Below are positions 1 through 9,877 of a DNA stretch of 64,000 nt, piece by piece; within the stretch, counting starts at the first letter, position 1; each line of letters opens with the position of its first letter. Made by a program: the position numbers and the translations under genes. The DNA comes from an uncultured Pseudomonas sp. (lineage in GTDB: Bacteria > Pseudomonadota > Gammaproteobacteria > Pseudomonadales > Pseudomonadaceae): NCBI RefSeq assembly GCF_946886105.1, contig NZ_CAMPHV010000007.1:1-64000 (forward strand), written 5' to 3'. The notes under the pieces were generated by a model. The model was given only the letters and a program-made list of their open reading frames with translations. It ran no database searches and had not been told where the DNA came from.

Positions 1-644
1 CCACCACAGCCACCGCCGCCATCCCCGCCACTATCACTGCCGCTACTCCCGCCGCAGCCTCCGCCGCACCCCGAACTGCAGCCGATATGCCCGGCGCAGT
101 AGGTGTCGCTTTGTCCGCTCCGCCCTTCGCGGCAGTTGAGGCTGTAGTGGAAGCCGTCGGCGATGGCCAGTTCGGCATCCAGGGCGAACAGCAGCGGCAA
201 GCGTTCTGGCGCCCGCGGCGCTATGCCCTCCGCGAGGCAGGCCAGGCGCCATGCGCGGCGGATGCCCTGCTGCGCCAGGGTCGGACTGGCCATGGCTTCG
301 CTCGGTACATGGTGGAGGAAGCGGCCGATGCCCTGGCTGCAGAACTGCTGGTACTGGCGGGTATGCAAAATGAACTCGTGCCAGAGCACATCGACCGCCT
401 GGGACGGCATGGCGACCATGCGCCGTCTGGCCTGACGGCAGAGCTGGAAATACTGACGCAAGCCGAGCAGGGCGTGGGCGGTCTGCTGTTCGCTGAGGTG
501 TGGGTAGCGCTCGGCCAGCTTGCGCCGCAAGCGTTGGGGAAAGGCATAGCCTTCGATAAAGCGCTCGCGGGCGCGCAGGCGAGAGCGGCGCAACAACAGA
601 CCGGCGGGGACCAGGGTAAGACCGAGAAACAACAACAGGCTCAT
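1..644 (-). CDS. Glycine-rich-domain (GRDP-like) protein, 3' end outside window
   Basis: Open from an ATG at 644 to the window edge, so only about 214 residues are visible and the stop codon is missing. An N-terminal hydrophobic stretch (about residues 1-18) is followed by basic helices. Around residues 85-120 there is a D-x-L-W-H-E-F-I-L-H-T-x-x-Y-x-x-F-C motif, which resembles the GRDP-like/DUF1399 family signature. The visible C-terminus turns into a Gly/Cys/Ser-rich tail with GCGGGCGG-type runs. It starts 16 bp after the cyaA stop on the same strand and may be co-transcribed. The function is not known; membrane attachment is inferred from the N-terminus. Confidence 0.7.
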   Translation of the reverse strand, partial: MSLLLFLGLTLVPAGLLLRRSRLRARERFIEGYAFPQRLRRKLAERYPHLSEQQTAHALLGLRQYFQLCRQARRRMVAMPSQAVDVLWHEFILHTRQYQQFCSQGIGRFLHHVPSEAMASPTLAQQGIRRAWRLACLAEGIAPRAPERLPLLFALDAELAIADGFHYSLNCREGRSGQSDTYCAGHIGCSSGCGGGCGGSSGSDSGGDGGGGCG

Positions 645-660
645 AGAGGGTTTCCAGCGT

Positions 661-3519
661 TCAGGCTTTTTGCAGGGCGGTGTTCAGGGCTTCCTCGAGG
701 CGGGCCTTATAGCGCAGGTAATGCACGGTCTGTGCTTGGCCTTCGCCGAGCACCGCCGACAGATCGAGGTCGGTGATGTAGCAGGGGTAACGCTCGCCGT
801 CGCGGCGTTGCGCGAGGATGTGCTGCGCCACGGCGGCGAACAGGTCGCCGCCGAACTCCAGCTCGGAAAACTCGCGGTGGTTGCAGTAGAGCGTGACATG
901 CGCGCTCTTGCCGCCGGCTGGCTCGACGATCGCCTGCACGTCGTAGAACGGGTGGCTCACCGGCGAGCGCGGCGGCGGTCGCGACTCCAGGCGCTGCGCG
1001 CGTTGGGGAGGCTGCGGCAGTACTTCGTAGTACAGCACTTGCAGCATCGTCTCCAGCGTTTGCTGGCCATCGAGCGGCAGCGAAGCGTTGCGCCGGTACA
1101 GCAGGGATTGCAGGAAGCGTTGCAACGGCGTCAGCAGGCTGTGTTGGTCGTGAAACGGCAGATGCTGGCGCCACAGTGCGTTGTGCTCGTCGAGCACCGT
1201 CAGCTCGGCCTGCCCCGCGGCTTCGTTGAGGCGGTAGAACACCTGGATGCAGGCCGGCCGCCCCAGTGGCAGGATCAGCGCCAGGTCGTCGCCCTCCAGG
1301 GCGTTGCGGTCCAGGTGCAGCGCGCTGTAGGCCGGTTGTTCTTTGCCCAGGTAGTCGAGCAGGGCCGGCAGATCGGCGAGGGCTTTATGGCTGACCTGGC
1401 CGGGGATCAGATCGAGCAAATGGAACTGGTGCCTGATCTGCAGCAAGTAACGATGGCGCGACGCGCTGCCGAAGTTGTCGAGCGTATCGTGGAACAATTC
1501 CTCGACCCGCTCGGCGATGGCGGTGGCGCGGTTGCGGCAGAAGCAGCGCACCCGTAAGTTGGGTTTTCGCTCCCCCGGCGGCAGGCTATTGAGGAAGTCA
1601 CGCAGGCAGTCGAGCAGGGCATAGGGGCCGTCGTAGCGGCTAACCAGCAGTTCGTTCCAGCTGTTGAGACAGACTTGGTCGATGGTCAGGATCAGGTTTT
1701 CGCGTACCCCGGAATAGCCCAACGCGTCGGTGCGGTCGGTGGTCATGTGCACGTTCATCTGGCTGTGCTGCCTGAGCGGGTCCACGCCGACGTTGACCAG
1801 CAGTAGAACCTCGTTGGGGCAACTGGCTTTGAGCAGCGCAGTTTCCGCGACCCCCGGCAAGGGCAGCGGTACGGTCTGCTGCAGGCTGGTGAGCAGGTTG
1901 AACAGCTCGGGCTCGCTCAGGTCGCTGTCGCCAGGGTGTAGGGACAGGCGCGTACTGGTGTCGATCACGCCGTTGCGGTGACACCAGGCGAGCAGTTCGA
2001 TCAACTCGCGGGCGCGCTTGAGCGGGGCGAAATCCTGCCATTCCTGGGCATTCAGGCTGCCGCTGAACAAGGCCCATTGATGTTCCCGCGGTGCTTCGGG
2101 GCTCGGGCATTGCACCAGGGTCAGGGTGTCTTCGGCGATATCCGGGGCGATCCCCGGGTTGATGAATTCGATCTTCCCGGCCTTGCGCTCGAATGCGGCG
2201 TAAAGGCGCCGGCCGAGTACGCCGAGGTCGCGGCTGTTGAGCGAGCTGCCGGCGTGTTCGGTGCGGGCGAATTGCGAGAGAAAGCGATAGCTGAAGGTCA
2301 ACTCGTTGACCAGCGCGCGGCGCTCGGCGCTGACCTGGCGCACCTTCCATTGGCTGCGGCTGTCGAGCATCGCCAATTGGCGTTCGTCCCAGTTCCAATC
2401 GCGGGTCAGGCGTTCGAGCAGCAGGCGCTGCCAGCTCTTGAAGCGGTTGCGCGGCGGCCGGCTGAGTTTCTTGCCGACCTTGAGGTACAGGCAGCGGCGG
2501 ATCAACTCCAGGCGTTCGCTTTCGCCGCGTGCCAACAGGTATTCCTCGAGACGGCGATACACCACGATATAGGGATCGAGTTCGTCGAGATCGGCGTGGC
2601 CCTCGAACACCGTCTGTTTGAAGCGCAGCGACAGGCACTCGACCTTCGGGTGCTCGCTGGCGTAGACCTCGGTGAGCAGCAGTTTGAGTACCGATTTATA
2701 TGGCGACTCTATGCCCTTGAACAGTTGCCACATGCCGGCACCGATAAACTCGTTCGGCGGGATTTGCGCCAGATGGCCGAGGTCGAGGACATCGTCGGCG
2801 CGGATGAAGCGCTTGCTCAGCAGGGTTTGCGTGTAATGCAGGTAGCGCGGCTCCTCGTACACCGGCACCAGCCACCAGAGCGGCGTGCGTCCGGCCAGCC
2901 AGATCGCCGTGCGGTAGAACTCGTCGAGCAGCAAATAGTGCTGGGTGGTGCCGCAATCATCCGAGGTCAGCTTGGCCTCGCGGTCGCCGACGGTGAAGCG
3001 CACCGGGTCGACCAGAAAGAAATGCGCTTCGGCGCCGAGGGTCGCCGCCCAGGTTTCCAGCAGGTCGCACTTTTTGCGCAGTTCGCCGATTTCCTGGGCG
3101 CTGAGGTTGGGCGCATGGCAGACCCACATGTCCATGTCGCTTTGCTCGTCCTGGGCGACGGTGCCGAGGCTGCCCATCAGGAACAGGCCGTGGATCGGCA
3201 GGGCGGGTTTGCCGCGTTGCGCCTTATAAGCGAAGGAGCGGGTCAGGCGTTGAGCCTCGGCGAGCAGTTGCTCGTCCGGCTCGAAGCCGCTCAAGCCGGC
3301 TGGCGTGAGCCCGGAAACGTAGCCCGGCAGCAGCGGATGGTTGACGTGAAACAGCAGCGGCAACAGCTTCAGGACCAACTGCTGGCGTGTAGATAGGGCC
3401 TGCATGGCGCGCTGCAGGCGCCCGTGGTTGATTTGCAGGAAGCGCGCGCGCAACTGGGTGAGTACCTTGCGATCGATACCCTCGTCGATGTTCGGGCGGA
3501 TTTCCTGGGAGCGACTCAT
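661..3519 (-). CDS. cyaA: Class I adenylate cyclase CyaA
   Basis: A 952-residue protein of the enterobacterial class I adenylate cyclase family, which makes cAMP from ATP for the CRP homologue Vfr. The N-terminal catalytic half carries the nucleotidyltransferase signature MGSLGTVAQDEQSDMDMWVC (around residues 115-135), with the acidic metal ligands in SDMDMW. The rest is the long regulatory region typical of the family. The length is slightly above the E. coli enzyme (about 850). In P. aeruginosa this gene (PA5272, from recall) is the minor cytosolic cyclase beside CyaB. The gene stands alone except for the Gly-rich protein downstream; the upstream gap of 155 bp should hold its promoter. Confidence 0.96.
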   Translation of the reverse strand: MSRSQEIRPNIDEGIDRKVLTQLRARFLQINHGRLQRAMQALSTRQQLVLKLLPLLFHVNHPLLPGYVSGLTPAGLSGFEPDEQLLAEAQRLTRSFAYKAQRGKPALPIHGLFLMGSLGTVAQDEQSDMDMWVCHAPNLSAQEIGELRKKCDLLETWAATLGAEAHFFLVDPVRFTVGDREAKLTSDDCGTTQHYLLLDEFYRTAIWLAGRTPLWWLVPVYEEPRYLHYTQTLLSKRFIRADDVLDLGHLAQIPPNEFIGAGMWQLFKGIESPYKSVLKLLLTEVYASEHPKVECLSLRFKQTVFEGHADLDELDPYIVVYRRLEEYLLARGESERLELIRRCLYLKVGKKLSRPPRNRFKSWQRLLLERLTRDWNWDERQLAMLDSRSQWKVRQVSAERRALVNELTFSYRFLSQFARTEHAGSSLNSRDLGVLGRRLYAAFERKAGKIEFINPGIAPDIAEDTLTLVQCPSPEAPREHQWALFSGSLNAQEWQDFAPLKRARELIELLAWCHRNGVIDTSTRLSLHPGDSDLSEPELFNLLTSLQQTVPLPLPGVAETALLKASCPNEVLLLVNVGVDPLRQHSQMNVHMTTDRTDALGYSGVRENLILTIDQVCLNSWNELLVSRYDGPYALLDCLRDFLNSLPPGERKPNLRVRCFCRNRATAIAERVEELFHDTLDNFGSASRHRYLLQIRHQFHLLDLIPGQVSHKALADLPALLDYLGKEQPAYSALHLDRNALEGDDLALILPLGRPACIQVFYRLNEAAGQAELTVLDEHNALWRQHLPFHDQHSLLTPLQRFLQSLLYRRNASLPLDGQQTLETMLQVLYYEVLPQPPQRAQRLESRPPPRSPVSHPFYDVQAIVEPAGGKSAHVTLYCNHREFSELEFGGDLFAAVAQHILAQRRDGERYPCYITDLDLSAVLGEGQAQTVHYLRYKARLEEALNTALQKA

Positions 3520-3674
3520 GCTAAAGCTCTGTACGGCAGTGGGGCGAAACTATCACGGCCGCGTGCAGCGCGGCCCGTTAAAGGCTGGTCGGTGGCTGCG
3601 TACAAAGCGCCCTGCGCCGGCCCGCACCGCCGGTCGCTGGCGCGACGGACGCGGCACGAGCCGCTTACCCCCGA

Positions 3675-3920
3675 TCAGACCGCTTCGGCGACGTTCAGGA
3701 TGATCAACAGACCCTGTGCGTGCTCGGCGGCATCCAGGCCCAGGCTGGTCAGGTAGCCGCCATCCGGCTGGGTGATCAGGCCCTTGTCGTGCAGACGCTT
3801 GGCGGCGGCGATCGCTTGCGGCGCCGCGACTTGATGAATTTTGAGGCCTTCCTGGGTATTGGCCAGGTTGTACAGTGAAAGAAGTTCCAGTTCAGCAACC
3901 AGCTCAGGAGTGAAAGACAT
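3675..3920 (-). CDS. TIGR02647 family small protein
   Basis: An 81-residue protein starting MSFTPELVAELELLSLYNL. It matches the TIGR02647 family, small conserved proteins found next to cyaA or rnk in pseudomonads. The start at 3920 was chosen over upstream extensions because the family begins with MSFTPE and a CCGGAGCATCT Shine-Dalgarno-like sequence precedes it. The predicted fold is helical, resembling a winged helix (HDKGLITQPDGGYLTSLG looks like a wing). No biochemical role is known to me. It is a monocistronic gene divergent from nothing obvious. Confidence 0.85.
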   Translation of the reverse strand: MSFTPELVAELELLSLYNLANTQEGLKIHQVAAPQAIAAAKRLHDKGLITQPDGGYLTSLGLDAAEHAQGLLIILNVAEAV

Positions 3921-4076
3921 AGATGCTCCGGGTTCTTGTTGGTAGGGGCGCGATACGCCCGAGAGGCATGGCCCGCGCAATCGATTGCGGGCGGGCTGTC
4001 AGCAGTGTAGCGAGGCAACGTCCCTTGTGCCGGGTTCGGTGACTATACGGGCGAGATATTTTGCCTTGGCCGTCGT

Positions 4077-4349
4077 TCATGCGGGCTCTTCGGGCAGGTC
4101 CGGCAAGGCGCGCATCAACTGTTCGTAACGGTCCCGGTCGAATGGCCGGTTGGCTGCGAGCATGGCCTGGATTTCGTCGGACAGGACCACACTCATCAAC
4201 TCGAGGATTTCCTCGCGTGGGTAACCGACCAGGGTCAATTTATTCAGGGTGGCCCTGGTGGCGGGAGGGTCTCCGCTTTCGATCTGATTTTCGATGGCTT
4301 CGAGCAAGATGCCTCCGGCGAAGACCTCGTCATCATCCTCTTCCAACAT
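4077..4349 (-). CDS. Conserved hypothetical acidic protein
   Basis: A 90-residue acidic protein beginning MLEEDDDEVFAGGILLEAIE and predicted to be all-helical, with no Cys or membrane segment. A good ribosome site (CAAGGAGCCGCCT) precedes the ATG. I recognise a general similarity to short uncharacterised Pseudomonas proteins that carry a helix pair with a GYPREEILELMS motif, but no function can be assigned. It lies between the TIGR02647 gene and the solute-binding protein gene, all on the minus strand with gaps that allow separate promoters. Confidence 0.72.
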   Translation of the reverse strand: MLEEDDDEVFAGGILLEAIENQIESGDPPATRATLNKLTLVGYPREEILELMSVVLSDEIQAMLAANRPFDRDRYEQLMRALPDLPEEPA

Positions 4350-4430
4350 AGGCGGCTCCTTGGTTTGAACGATGGGTGCGCCGCTCGGCGCGTTGACATG
4401 CCGAGAGTAACCCTCGAACAGGCTGTACGC

Positions 4431-5237
4431 CTACGGTGATTTCGTCGGCGCGTAGAAGCGTTCGGTCAAGCGCTTGCCGTGCTGTCGGCTGAGCAGGCGG
4501 CGCAAGGTGCCGTCGTCGACCATGGCGCGCACATGCTGGCTCAACCAGTCGATGGTGGCCGGCGTCAGGGTCAGGCGCGACAGGTACAGGCCAATGGACA
4601 AGGCGTCCGCTTGGGGTACCTGGATGACGCGCACCTCGTCGCTCAGCGCCAGGTCGTCGAGTTCCTTCTGATAAAGCCCGGCGGTCATCAATGTGGCCTG
4701 GATGCGCCCGGCGCGTAGCTTGAGGAATACATTGTGCGCAGTGGGCGACAGTTGGATGCGCGGCGTCTCCATGAGCGGCTGTAGGCGCTCGTCGAAATAG
4801 GCGCCGTTGGAGTGACCGCGAACCAGGCCGATGCTGATCGCGGGGTCGGCCAGCAACTGCTCGAACGTTGCGATTTTTTTACCGGGGCCGCGCAGCAGGA
4901 TGAGGTCGTTGCGGTTGCGGAAGTATTCGACGAACTGGCCGTGGCGGTCCCGTTCCGGAGTACGGAAGGTCGGTGAAACGATATCCAAATGCCGTTGTTC
5001 GGTCTCATGCCAGGCACGGATGCGCGGTTGCGCTACCAGCTCGAAAACGCAGCCGCTACGGCGCGCGAGTTCGTCGTAGAAATCGAACGAAGAGCCTGCG
5101 GGCATGCCGTCTTCGCGCAGGTAATAGCTGTAGCCGATCTGCGAAATACCGACGCGCAGCGGCTGCGGGCAAAGCCCCTCGGCCAGTGCTGGGCTCTGGG
5201 TCAGCAGCAGGCCGAGCAGTAGGGCTAGCGTGCGCAA
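4431..5237 (-). CDS. Periplasmic solute-binding protein, family 3 type
   Basis: About 268 residues of an SBP_bac_3-like domain (LRVGISQIGYSYY, PAGSSFDFYDELARRSG, DIVSPTFRTPERD), as in the orphan binding proteins or sensors common in pseudomonads. A Sec signal peptide (RTLALLLGLLLTQSPALA then EG) fits best if translation starts at the TTG at 5237; no in-frame ATG gives a sensible N-terminus and no strong Shine-Dalgarno is visible, so the start is uncertain. No ABC permease or ATPase is adjacent, so the ligand and partners are unknown. The gene begins 64 bp after the argH stop on the same strand. Confidence 0.8.
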   Translation of the reverse strand: MRTLALLLGLLLTQSPALAEGLCPQPLRVGISQIGYSYYLREDGMPAGSSFDFYDELARRSGCVFELVAQPRIRAWHETEQRHLDIVSPTFRTPERDRHGQFVEYFRNRNDLILLRGPGKKIATFEQLLADPAISIGLVRGHSNGAYFDERLQPLMETPRIQLSPTAHNVFLKLRAGRIQATLMTAGLYQKELDDLALSDEVRVIQVPQADALSIGLYLSRLTLTPATIDWLSQHVRAMVDDGTLRRLLSRQHGKRLTERFYAPTKSP

Positions 5238-5301
5238 GGATGACGTTTGGCGATGGCGGGAAAAACGGGCCGGCTGATCCGGCCCGGATAACCGCTCAGG
5301 C

Positions 5302-6696
5302 TCAACGACTGGCCAGCAGCGCCTGGCCGCGCACGACCGCGGCAAGCACCTGCTTCGGCGCGGTGCCGCCGATATGGTCGCGGGCATTCACCGAGCCTTC
5401 CAGGGTCAACACGGCGAACACGTCCTGTTCGATCTGATCGCTGAACTGGCGCAGTTCGTCCAGGCTCATCTCGGCCAGGTCCTTGCCGGTGTCCACGCCG
5501 TACTTCACCGCGTGGCCGACGATCTCGTGGCAGTCGCGGAACGGCAGGCCCTTGCGTACCAGGTAGTCGGCCAGGTCGGTGGCGGTGGAGAAACCGCGCA
5601 GGGCCGCTTCGCGCATGATCGCGTGCTTGGGTTTGATCGCCGGAATCATATCGGCGAAGGCGCGCAGCGAGTCGCGCAGGGTGTCGGCGGCGTCGAACAG
5701 CGGCTCCTTGTCCTCCTGGTTGTCCTTGTTGTAGGCCAGCGGCTGGCCTTTCATCAGGGTCAGCAGGCCGGTCAGGGCGCCGAACACCCGGCCGGTCTTG
5801 CCGCGTACCAGCTCCGGCACGTCGGGGTTTTTCTTCTGCGGCATGATCGAGCTGCCGGTGCAGAAACGGTCGGGCAGATCGATGAACTGGAATTGCGCGG
5901 ACGTCCACAGCACCAGCTCTTCGGAGAAGCGCGACAGGTGCATCATCGCCAGGGAGGCGGCGGCGCAGAATTCGATGGCGAAATCGCGGTCGGACACGCC
6001 GTCCAGCGAGTTGCCGCCAACGGCGTCGAAGCCGAGCAACTGGGCGGTGATTTCACGCTGAATCGGGTAGGTGGTGCCGGCCAGCGCCGCGCTGCCCAGC
6101 GGCATGCGGTTGGTGCGTTTGCGGCAGTCGACCAGGCGTTCGTAGTCGCGGCTGAGCATCTCGAACCAGGCCAGCAGATGATGGCCGAAGGTCACTGGCT
6201 GGGCGGTCTGCAGGTGGGTGAAGCCGGGCATGATGGTCGCCGCTTCGCGCTCGGCCTGCTCCAGCAGGCCCTGTTGCAGGCGGGTGATTTCCGCGAGGAT
6301 CAGATCGATTTCGTCGCGCAGCCACAGGCGGATATCGGTGGCCACCTGGTCGTTGCGCGAACGGCCGGTGTGTAGCTTCTTGCCGGTGACGCCGATGCGG
6401 TCGGTGAGGCGCGCCTCGATGTTCATGTGCACGTCTTCCAGGTCGACGCGCCAGTCGAATTGGCCGGCTTCGATTTCCGCCTGGATCTGCGTCAGGCCGT
6501 CGACGATGCTGTCGCGCTCGGCATCGCTGAGCACACCGACTTTGGCCAGCATGGTCGCATGGGCGATCGAGCCCATGATGTCGTGACGGTACAGGCGCTT
6601 ATCGAACTCGACGGAGGCGGTGAAGCGGGCGACGAAGGCGTCGACGGGTTCGCTGAAGCGGCCGCCCCAGGATTGATTGGTTTTTTCGGTGCTCAT
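5302..6696 (-). CDS. argH: Argininosuccinate lyase
   Basis: A 464-residue cytoplasmic enzyme of the fumarase/aspartase superfamily. It splits argininosuccinate to arginine and fumarate, the last step of arginine synthesis. The family signature [19 protein letters not shown] (around residues 284-302) contains the catalytic loop Ser, and [12 protein letters not shown] and [14 protein letters not shown] are the other conserved regions. The start [14 protein letters not shown] at 6696 was preferred to an upstream in-frame extension because it gives the usual family length. It is divergent from algZ across 288 bp, the same arrangement as in P. aeruginosa. Confidence 0.97.
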   Translation of the reverse strand: MSTEKTNQSWGGRFSEPVDAFVARFTASVEFDKRLYRHDIMGSIAHATMLAKVGVLSDAERDSIVDGLTQIQAEIEAGQFDWRVDLEDVHMNIEARLTDRIGVTGKKLHTGRSRNDQVATDIRLWLRDEIDLILAEITRLQQGLLEQAEREAATIMPGFTHLQTAQPVTFGHHLLAWFEMLSRDYERLVDCRKRTNRMPLGSAALAGTTYPIQREITAQLLGFDAVGGNSLDGVSDRDFAIEFCAAASLAMMHLSRFSEELVLWTSAQFQFIDLPDRFCTGSSIMPQKKNPDVPELVRGKTGRVFGALTGLLTLMKGQPLAYNKDNQEDKEPLFDAADTLRDSLRAFADMIPAIKPKHAIMREAALRGFSTATDLADYLVRKGLPFRDCHEIVGHAVKYGVDTGKDLAEMSLDELRQFSDQIEQDVFAVLTLEGSVNARDHIGGTAPKQVLAAVVRGQALLASR

Positions 6697-6984
6697 GGGT
6701 TCGCTCGGCTGGTGCGCTAAAACAGGCGGGTCGGACGGCGGGTTGGCGGACGGCGCTGGCGCTATCCTGACCCGAGGCGACCTGCAAGGCGGAAAAAGTC
6801 GGCCGATAATAACAGGCTGGCGGGCAAAATCGCCGCGTCGCGTTATCGGCGACCGACTGGTCATGCGCCGGGCAATGTCGCCATCGTCACATTTTTATCG
6901 TCCCGGCGGCATTTCAGCGCTTTATTTAGCCCGGCTGGAGCCGTCTATCTTGCCGCTCGAGCGAGCCACGCGGAAACTGCGCTG
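6697..6984. promoter_or_regulatory. argH/algZ divergent intergenic region with CRP/Vfr-like site
   Basis: This 288-bp AT-richer interval holds the promoters of argH and algZ. At 6876-6891 the sequence TGTCGCCATCGTCACA resembles the CRP/Vfr consensus TGTGA-N6-TCACA, with a perfect right half and 3 of 5 in the left half. Control of algZ-algR by cAMP-Vfr would link it to cyaA in this same window, but this is inference from a partial match. Confidence 0.35.
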
Positions 6985-8067
6985 ATGAATATAAAAAATT
7001 TGATCGCCAACACCCATTCCGCCGCTACCGACGATTTTTTCGTGCCCGAGCTGTGCGAACCCGAGGCCCTGCTGAGCATGGTCCTGCTCGCCGAGTTGCT
7101 GGTACTGGTGCTGGTGCTTTCCGAGCCGATGCTGCCGGGCTTCGATTGGGTGCGCCTGGCGCTGACCTCGCTGTTTGTGCAGTGGATCGTGCTGCTTTCG
7201 GCGGCGTTGCTGTGCCGCCTGCGGCCGGTTCTGGCGCGTATGCGTGCGGCGTTGGCGGGAGTCCTGTGTTGCGCGATCGTGGTCGGCTTGACCCTGGCGT
7301 GCACCGCGGTGGCCGACTATTACCAGTTGGGCGGCCCCTTGTCGCGCGCCGGCGAAGTCAATTTATACCTGCGCCATGCATTGATCAGCATGATCATGTC
7401 GATGTTGCTGCTACGCTATTTTTATCTGCAGAGCCAATGGCGGCGGCAGGAACAGGCCGAACTGCGGGCGCGCATCGAGTCGCTGCAAGCGCGGATCCGT
7501 CCGCATTTCCTGTTCAATAGCCTCAACAGTATCGCCAGTCTGGTGGTCATCGACCCCTACAAGGCGGAACAGGCCGTGCTGGATCTGTCCGACCTGTTTC
7601 GCGCCAGCCTGGCCAAGCCCGGCAGCCTGGTGCCCTGGCGCGAGGAGCTGGAGTTGGCGAAGCGATATTTGTCGATCGAACACTATCGCCTCGGCGAGCG
7701 TCTACAGTTGCAATGGGATGTCGACGATGTACCGGAGGATCTGCCTATTCCACAGTTAACCTTGCAGCCTTTGCTGGAGAATGCCTTGATCTATGGCATC
7801 CAGCCGCGCATCGAGGGTGGTTTGGTGCGCATCGAGGCGAAATACGCCGAGGGCGTGTTCCAGCTGTGCGTGAGCAATCCTTTCAGTGCGTCGGAAGAGC
7901 AACAGCCGTCGCGCGGAACCCATCAGGGACTGGCAAATATTGATGCCCGACTAACGGCACTTTTCGGGTCGCGAGCCAGTCTCAGCGTAGAGCGCCGTGA
8001 CGGCCGCCATTTCACCTGTCTACGCTATCCTTGTGCGAGACTCACGCAGGAAGCCGGAACAATATGA
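6985..8067 (+). CDS. algZ: LytS-type sensor histidine kinase AlgZ (FimS)
   Basis: A 360-residue inner-membrane protein with four to five hydrophobic segments in residues 30-145, then a His_kinase module with the atypical motif RPHFLFNSLNSI (phospho-acceptor candidate His174) and an ATP-binding domain (QPLLENALIYG, HQGLANIDARL). This unorthodox layout defines AlgZ/FimS, which with AlgR controls twitching motility, alginate and virulence in P. aeruginosa. The 3' end overlaps algR by ATGA, so the two are translationally coupled. The start at 6985 lacks a strong Shine-Dalgarno, but it matches the family length. Confidence 0.94.
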   Translation: MNIKNLIANTHSAATDDFFVPELCEPEALLSMVLLAELLVLVLVLSEPMLPGFDWVRLALTSLFVQWIVLLSAALLCRLRPVLARMRAALAGVLCCAIVVGLTLACTAVADYYQLGGPLSRAGEVNLYLRHALISMIMSMLLLRYFYLQSQWRRQEQAELRARIESLQARIRPHFLFNSLNSIASLVVIDPYKAEQAVLDLSDLFRASLAKPGSLVPWREELELAKRYLSIEHYRLGERLQLQWDVDDVPEDLPIPQLTLQPLLENALIYGIQPRIEGGLVRIEAKYAEGVFQLCVSNPFSASEEQQPSRGTHQGLANIDARLTALFGSRASLSVERRDGRHFTCLRYPCARLTQEAGTI

Positions 8068-8810
8068 ATGTCCTCATCGTCGATGACGAACCCTTGGCCC
8101 GTGAGCGCCTCAGTCGTATGGTCGGTGACCTCGAAGGTTACCGCGTGCTCGAGCCCTCAGCCAGCAATGGCGAAGAAGCCCTGGTGCTGATCGATAGCCT
8201 GAAGCCCGATATCGTGCTGCTGGATATCCGTATGCCGGGCATGGATGGTTTGCAAGTCGCTGCCAAACTGTGCGAACGCGATGCACCGCCCGCGGTGATT
8301 TTCTGCACTGCCCATGACGAATTCGCCCTCGAAGCCTTCCAGGTCAGCGCGGTCGGGTATTTGGTCAAGCCGGTGCGCCCGGAGGATCTGCGCGAGGCGC
8401 TGAAAAAGGCCGAGCGTCCCAATCGTGTGCAACTCGCGGCTTTGACCCGCCCAGCCGTGGAGGGCGGGGCAGGCCCGCGCAGCCATATCAGCGCACGCAC
8501 GCGCAAAGGCATCGAGCTGATTCCGCTCGATCAGGTCATCTATTTCATCGCCGACCATAAGTACGTGACCCTGCGTCACGGCGGCGGCGAAGTGCTGCTC
8601 GACGAACCGCTGAAGGCGCTGGAAGACGAGTTCGGCGAACGCTTCGTGCGTATCCACCGTAATGCGCTGGTCGCCCGTGAGCGCATCGAGCGGCTGCAGC
8701 GCACGCCGCTCGGGCACTTCCAGCTGTTCCTCAAAGGTTACGAGGGCGATGCCCTGATCGTCAGCCGCCGACATGTGGCCGGGGTTCGCAAGTTGATGCA
8801 TAACCTTTAG
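8064..8810 (+). CDS. algR: LytTR response regulator AlgR
   Basis: A 248-residue response regulator. It has an N-terminal receiver domain with phospho-acceptor Asp54 (VLLDIRMPGMDG) and acidic pocket DDE at residues 7-9, and a C-terminal LytTR DNA-binding domain (LIPLDQVIYFIADHKYVTLR, FVRIHRNALVA). Its length equals that of P. aeruginosa AlgR. It is translated from the ATG embedded in the algZ stop region. It is the DNA-binding partner of AlgZ and acts on alginate, type IV pilus and c-di-GMP genes in relatives. Confidence 0.97.
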   Translation: MNVLIVDDEPLARERLSRMVGDLEGYRVLEPSASNGEEALVLIDSLKPDIVLLDIRMPGMDGLQVAAKLCERDAPPAVIFCTAHDEFALEAFQVSAVGYLVKPVRPEDLREALKKAERPNRVQLAALTRPAVEGGAGPRSHISARTRKGIELIPLDQVIYFIADHKYVTLRHGGGEVLLDEPLKALEDEFGERFVRIHRNALVARERIERLQRTPLGHFQLFLKGYEGDALIVSRRHVAGVRKLMHNL

Positions 8811-8938
8811 CGGCAAGCTGCAAGTAACGGTACAAGGCCCGGGCGGTTCACCGATTCGCTTGCAGCATGCAGGGGCGGCCACCCGCCTTGCAGCTTCTTG
8901 CTATCATCTGCGGCAGTCCGTTTTCTGGAAATTGCCCC

Positions 8939-9877
8939 ATGCCCCGCGAAATTCGCATCGCCACCCGCAAAAGTGCCTTGGCCCTGTGGCAGGCCGAACA
9001 TGTCAAAGCGCGCCTGGAGCAGGCGCACCCGGGCCTTGTGGTCAGCCTGGTGCCCATGGTCAGTCGCGGCGATAAATTGCTCGATGCGCCCTTGGCGAAA
9101 ATCGGCGGCAAGGGCCTGTTCGTCAAGGAACTGGAAACCGCACTGCTGGACAACGAAGCCGATATCGCCGTGCACTCGATGAAAGATGTGCCGATGGATT
9201 TCCCCGAGGGCTTGGGTCTGTATTGCATCTGCGAGCGCGAAGACCCGCGCGACGCCTTCGTTTCCAACACCTATGCCAGCCTCGATCAACTGCCCGCCGG
9301 CAGTGTCGTGGGCACCTCGAGCCTGCGCCGTCAGGCGCAGTTACTGGCGCGCCGCCCGGATCTGAAAATCCAATTCCTGCGCGGCAACGTCAACACCCGT
9401 TTGGCCAAACTGGATGCCGGTGAGTACGACGCGATCATTCTGGCCGCCGCCGGCTTGATCCGCTTGGGCTTCGAAAGTCGCATCCGCTCCTCCATCAGCG
9501 TCGACGACAGCCTGCCGGCCGGCGGGCAGGGTGCGGTGGGCATCGAATGCCGCAGTGGTGACAACGACATTCATCAATTGCTGGCGCCGCTGCACCACCG
9601 CGACACCGCGTCGCGGGTGACCGCGGAACGCGCCTTGAACAAGCGCCTGAATGGCGGCTGCCAGGTGCCGATCGCCTGCTATGCGGTGCTGGAGGGCGAG
9701 CAGCTCTGGTTGCGCGGCCTAGTCGGGCAGCCGGACGGCACGCTATTGCTCAGTGCGCAAAGCCGCGCACCGTCCAGCGAAGCCGAGCGCCTCGGTGTCG
9801 AAGTGGCCGAGGCTCTGCTGGCACAAGGCGCCGGCGCTATCTTGCAGGCGGTGTACGGCGAGGGCGCCGCCGAGTGA
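8939..9877 (+). CDS. hemC: Porphobilinogen deaminase (hydroxymethylbilane synthase)
   Basis: A 312-residue cytosolic enzyme that polymerises four porphobilinogens into hydroxymethylbilane in haem, sirohaem and cobalamin synthesis. Conserved [35 protein letters not shown] and the dipyrromethane-cofactor cysteine in LNGGCQVP (Cys241) are present. The start [12 protein letters not shown] at 8939 fits all homologues. It is the first gene of the hemCDXY operon; its stop overlaps the GTG of hemD. The 128 bp after algR contain its promoter. Confidence 0.97.
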   Translation: MPREIRIATRKSALALWQAEHVKARLEQAHPGLVVSLVPMVSRGDKLLDAPLAKIGGKGLFVKELETALLDNEADIAVHSMKDVPMDFPEGLGLYCICEREDPRDAFVSNTYASLDQLPAGSVVGTSSLRRQAQLLARRPDLKIQFLRGNVNTRLAKLDAGEYDAIILAAAGLIRLGFESRIRSSISVDDSLPAGGQGAVGIECRSGDNDIHQLLAPLHHRDTASRVTAERALNKRLNGGCQVPIACYAVLEGEQLWLRGLVGQPDGTLLLSAQSRAPSSEAERLGVEVAEALLAQGAGAILQAVYGEGAAE

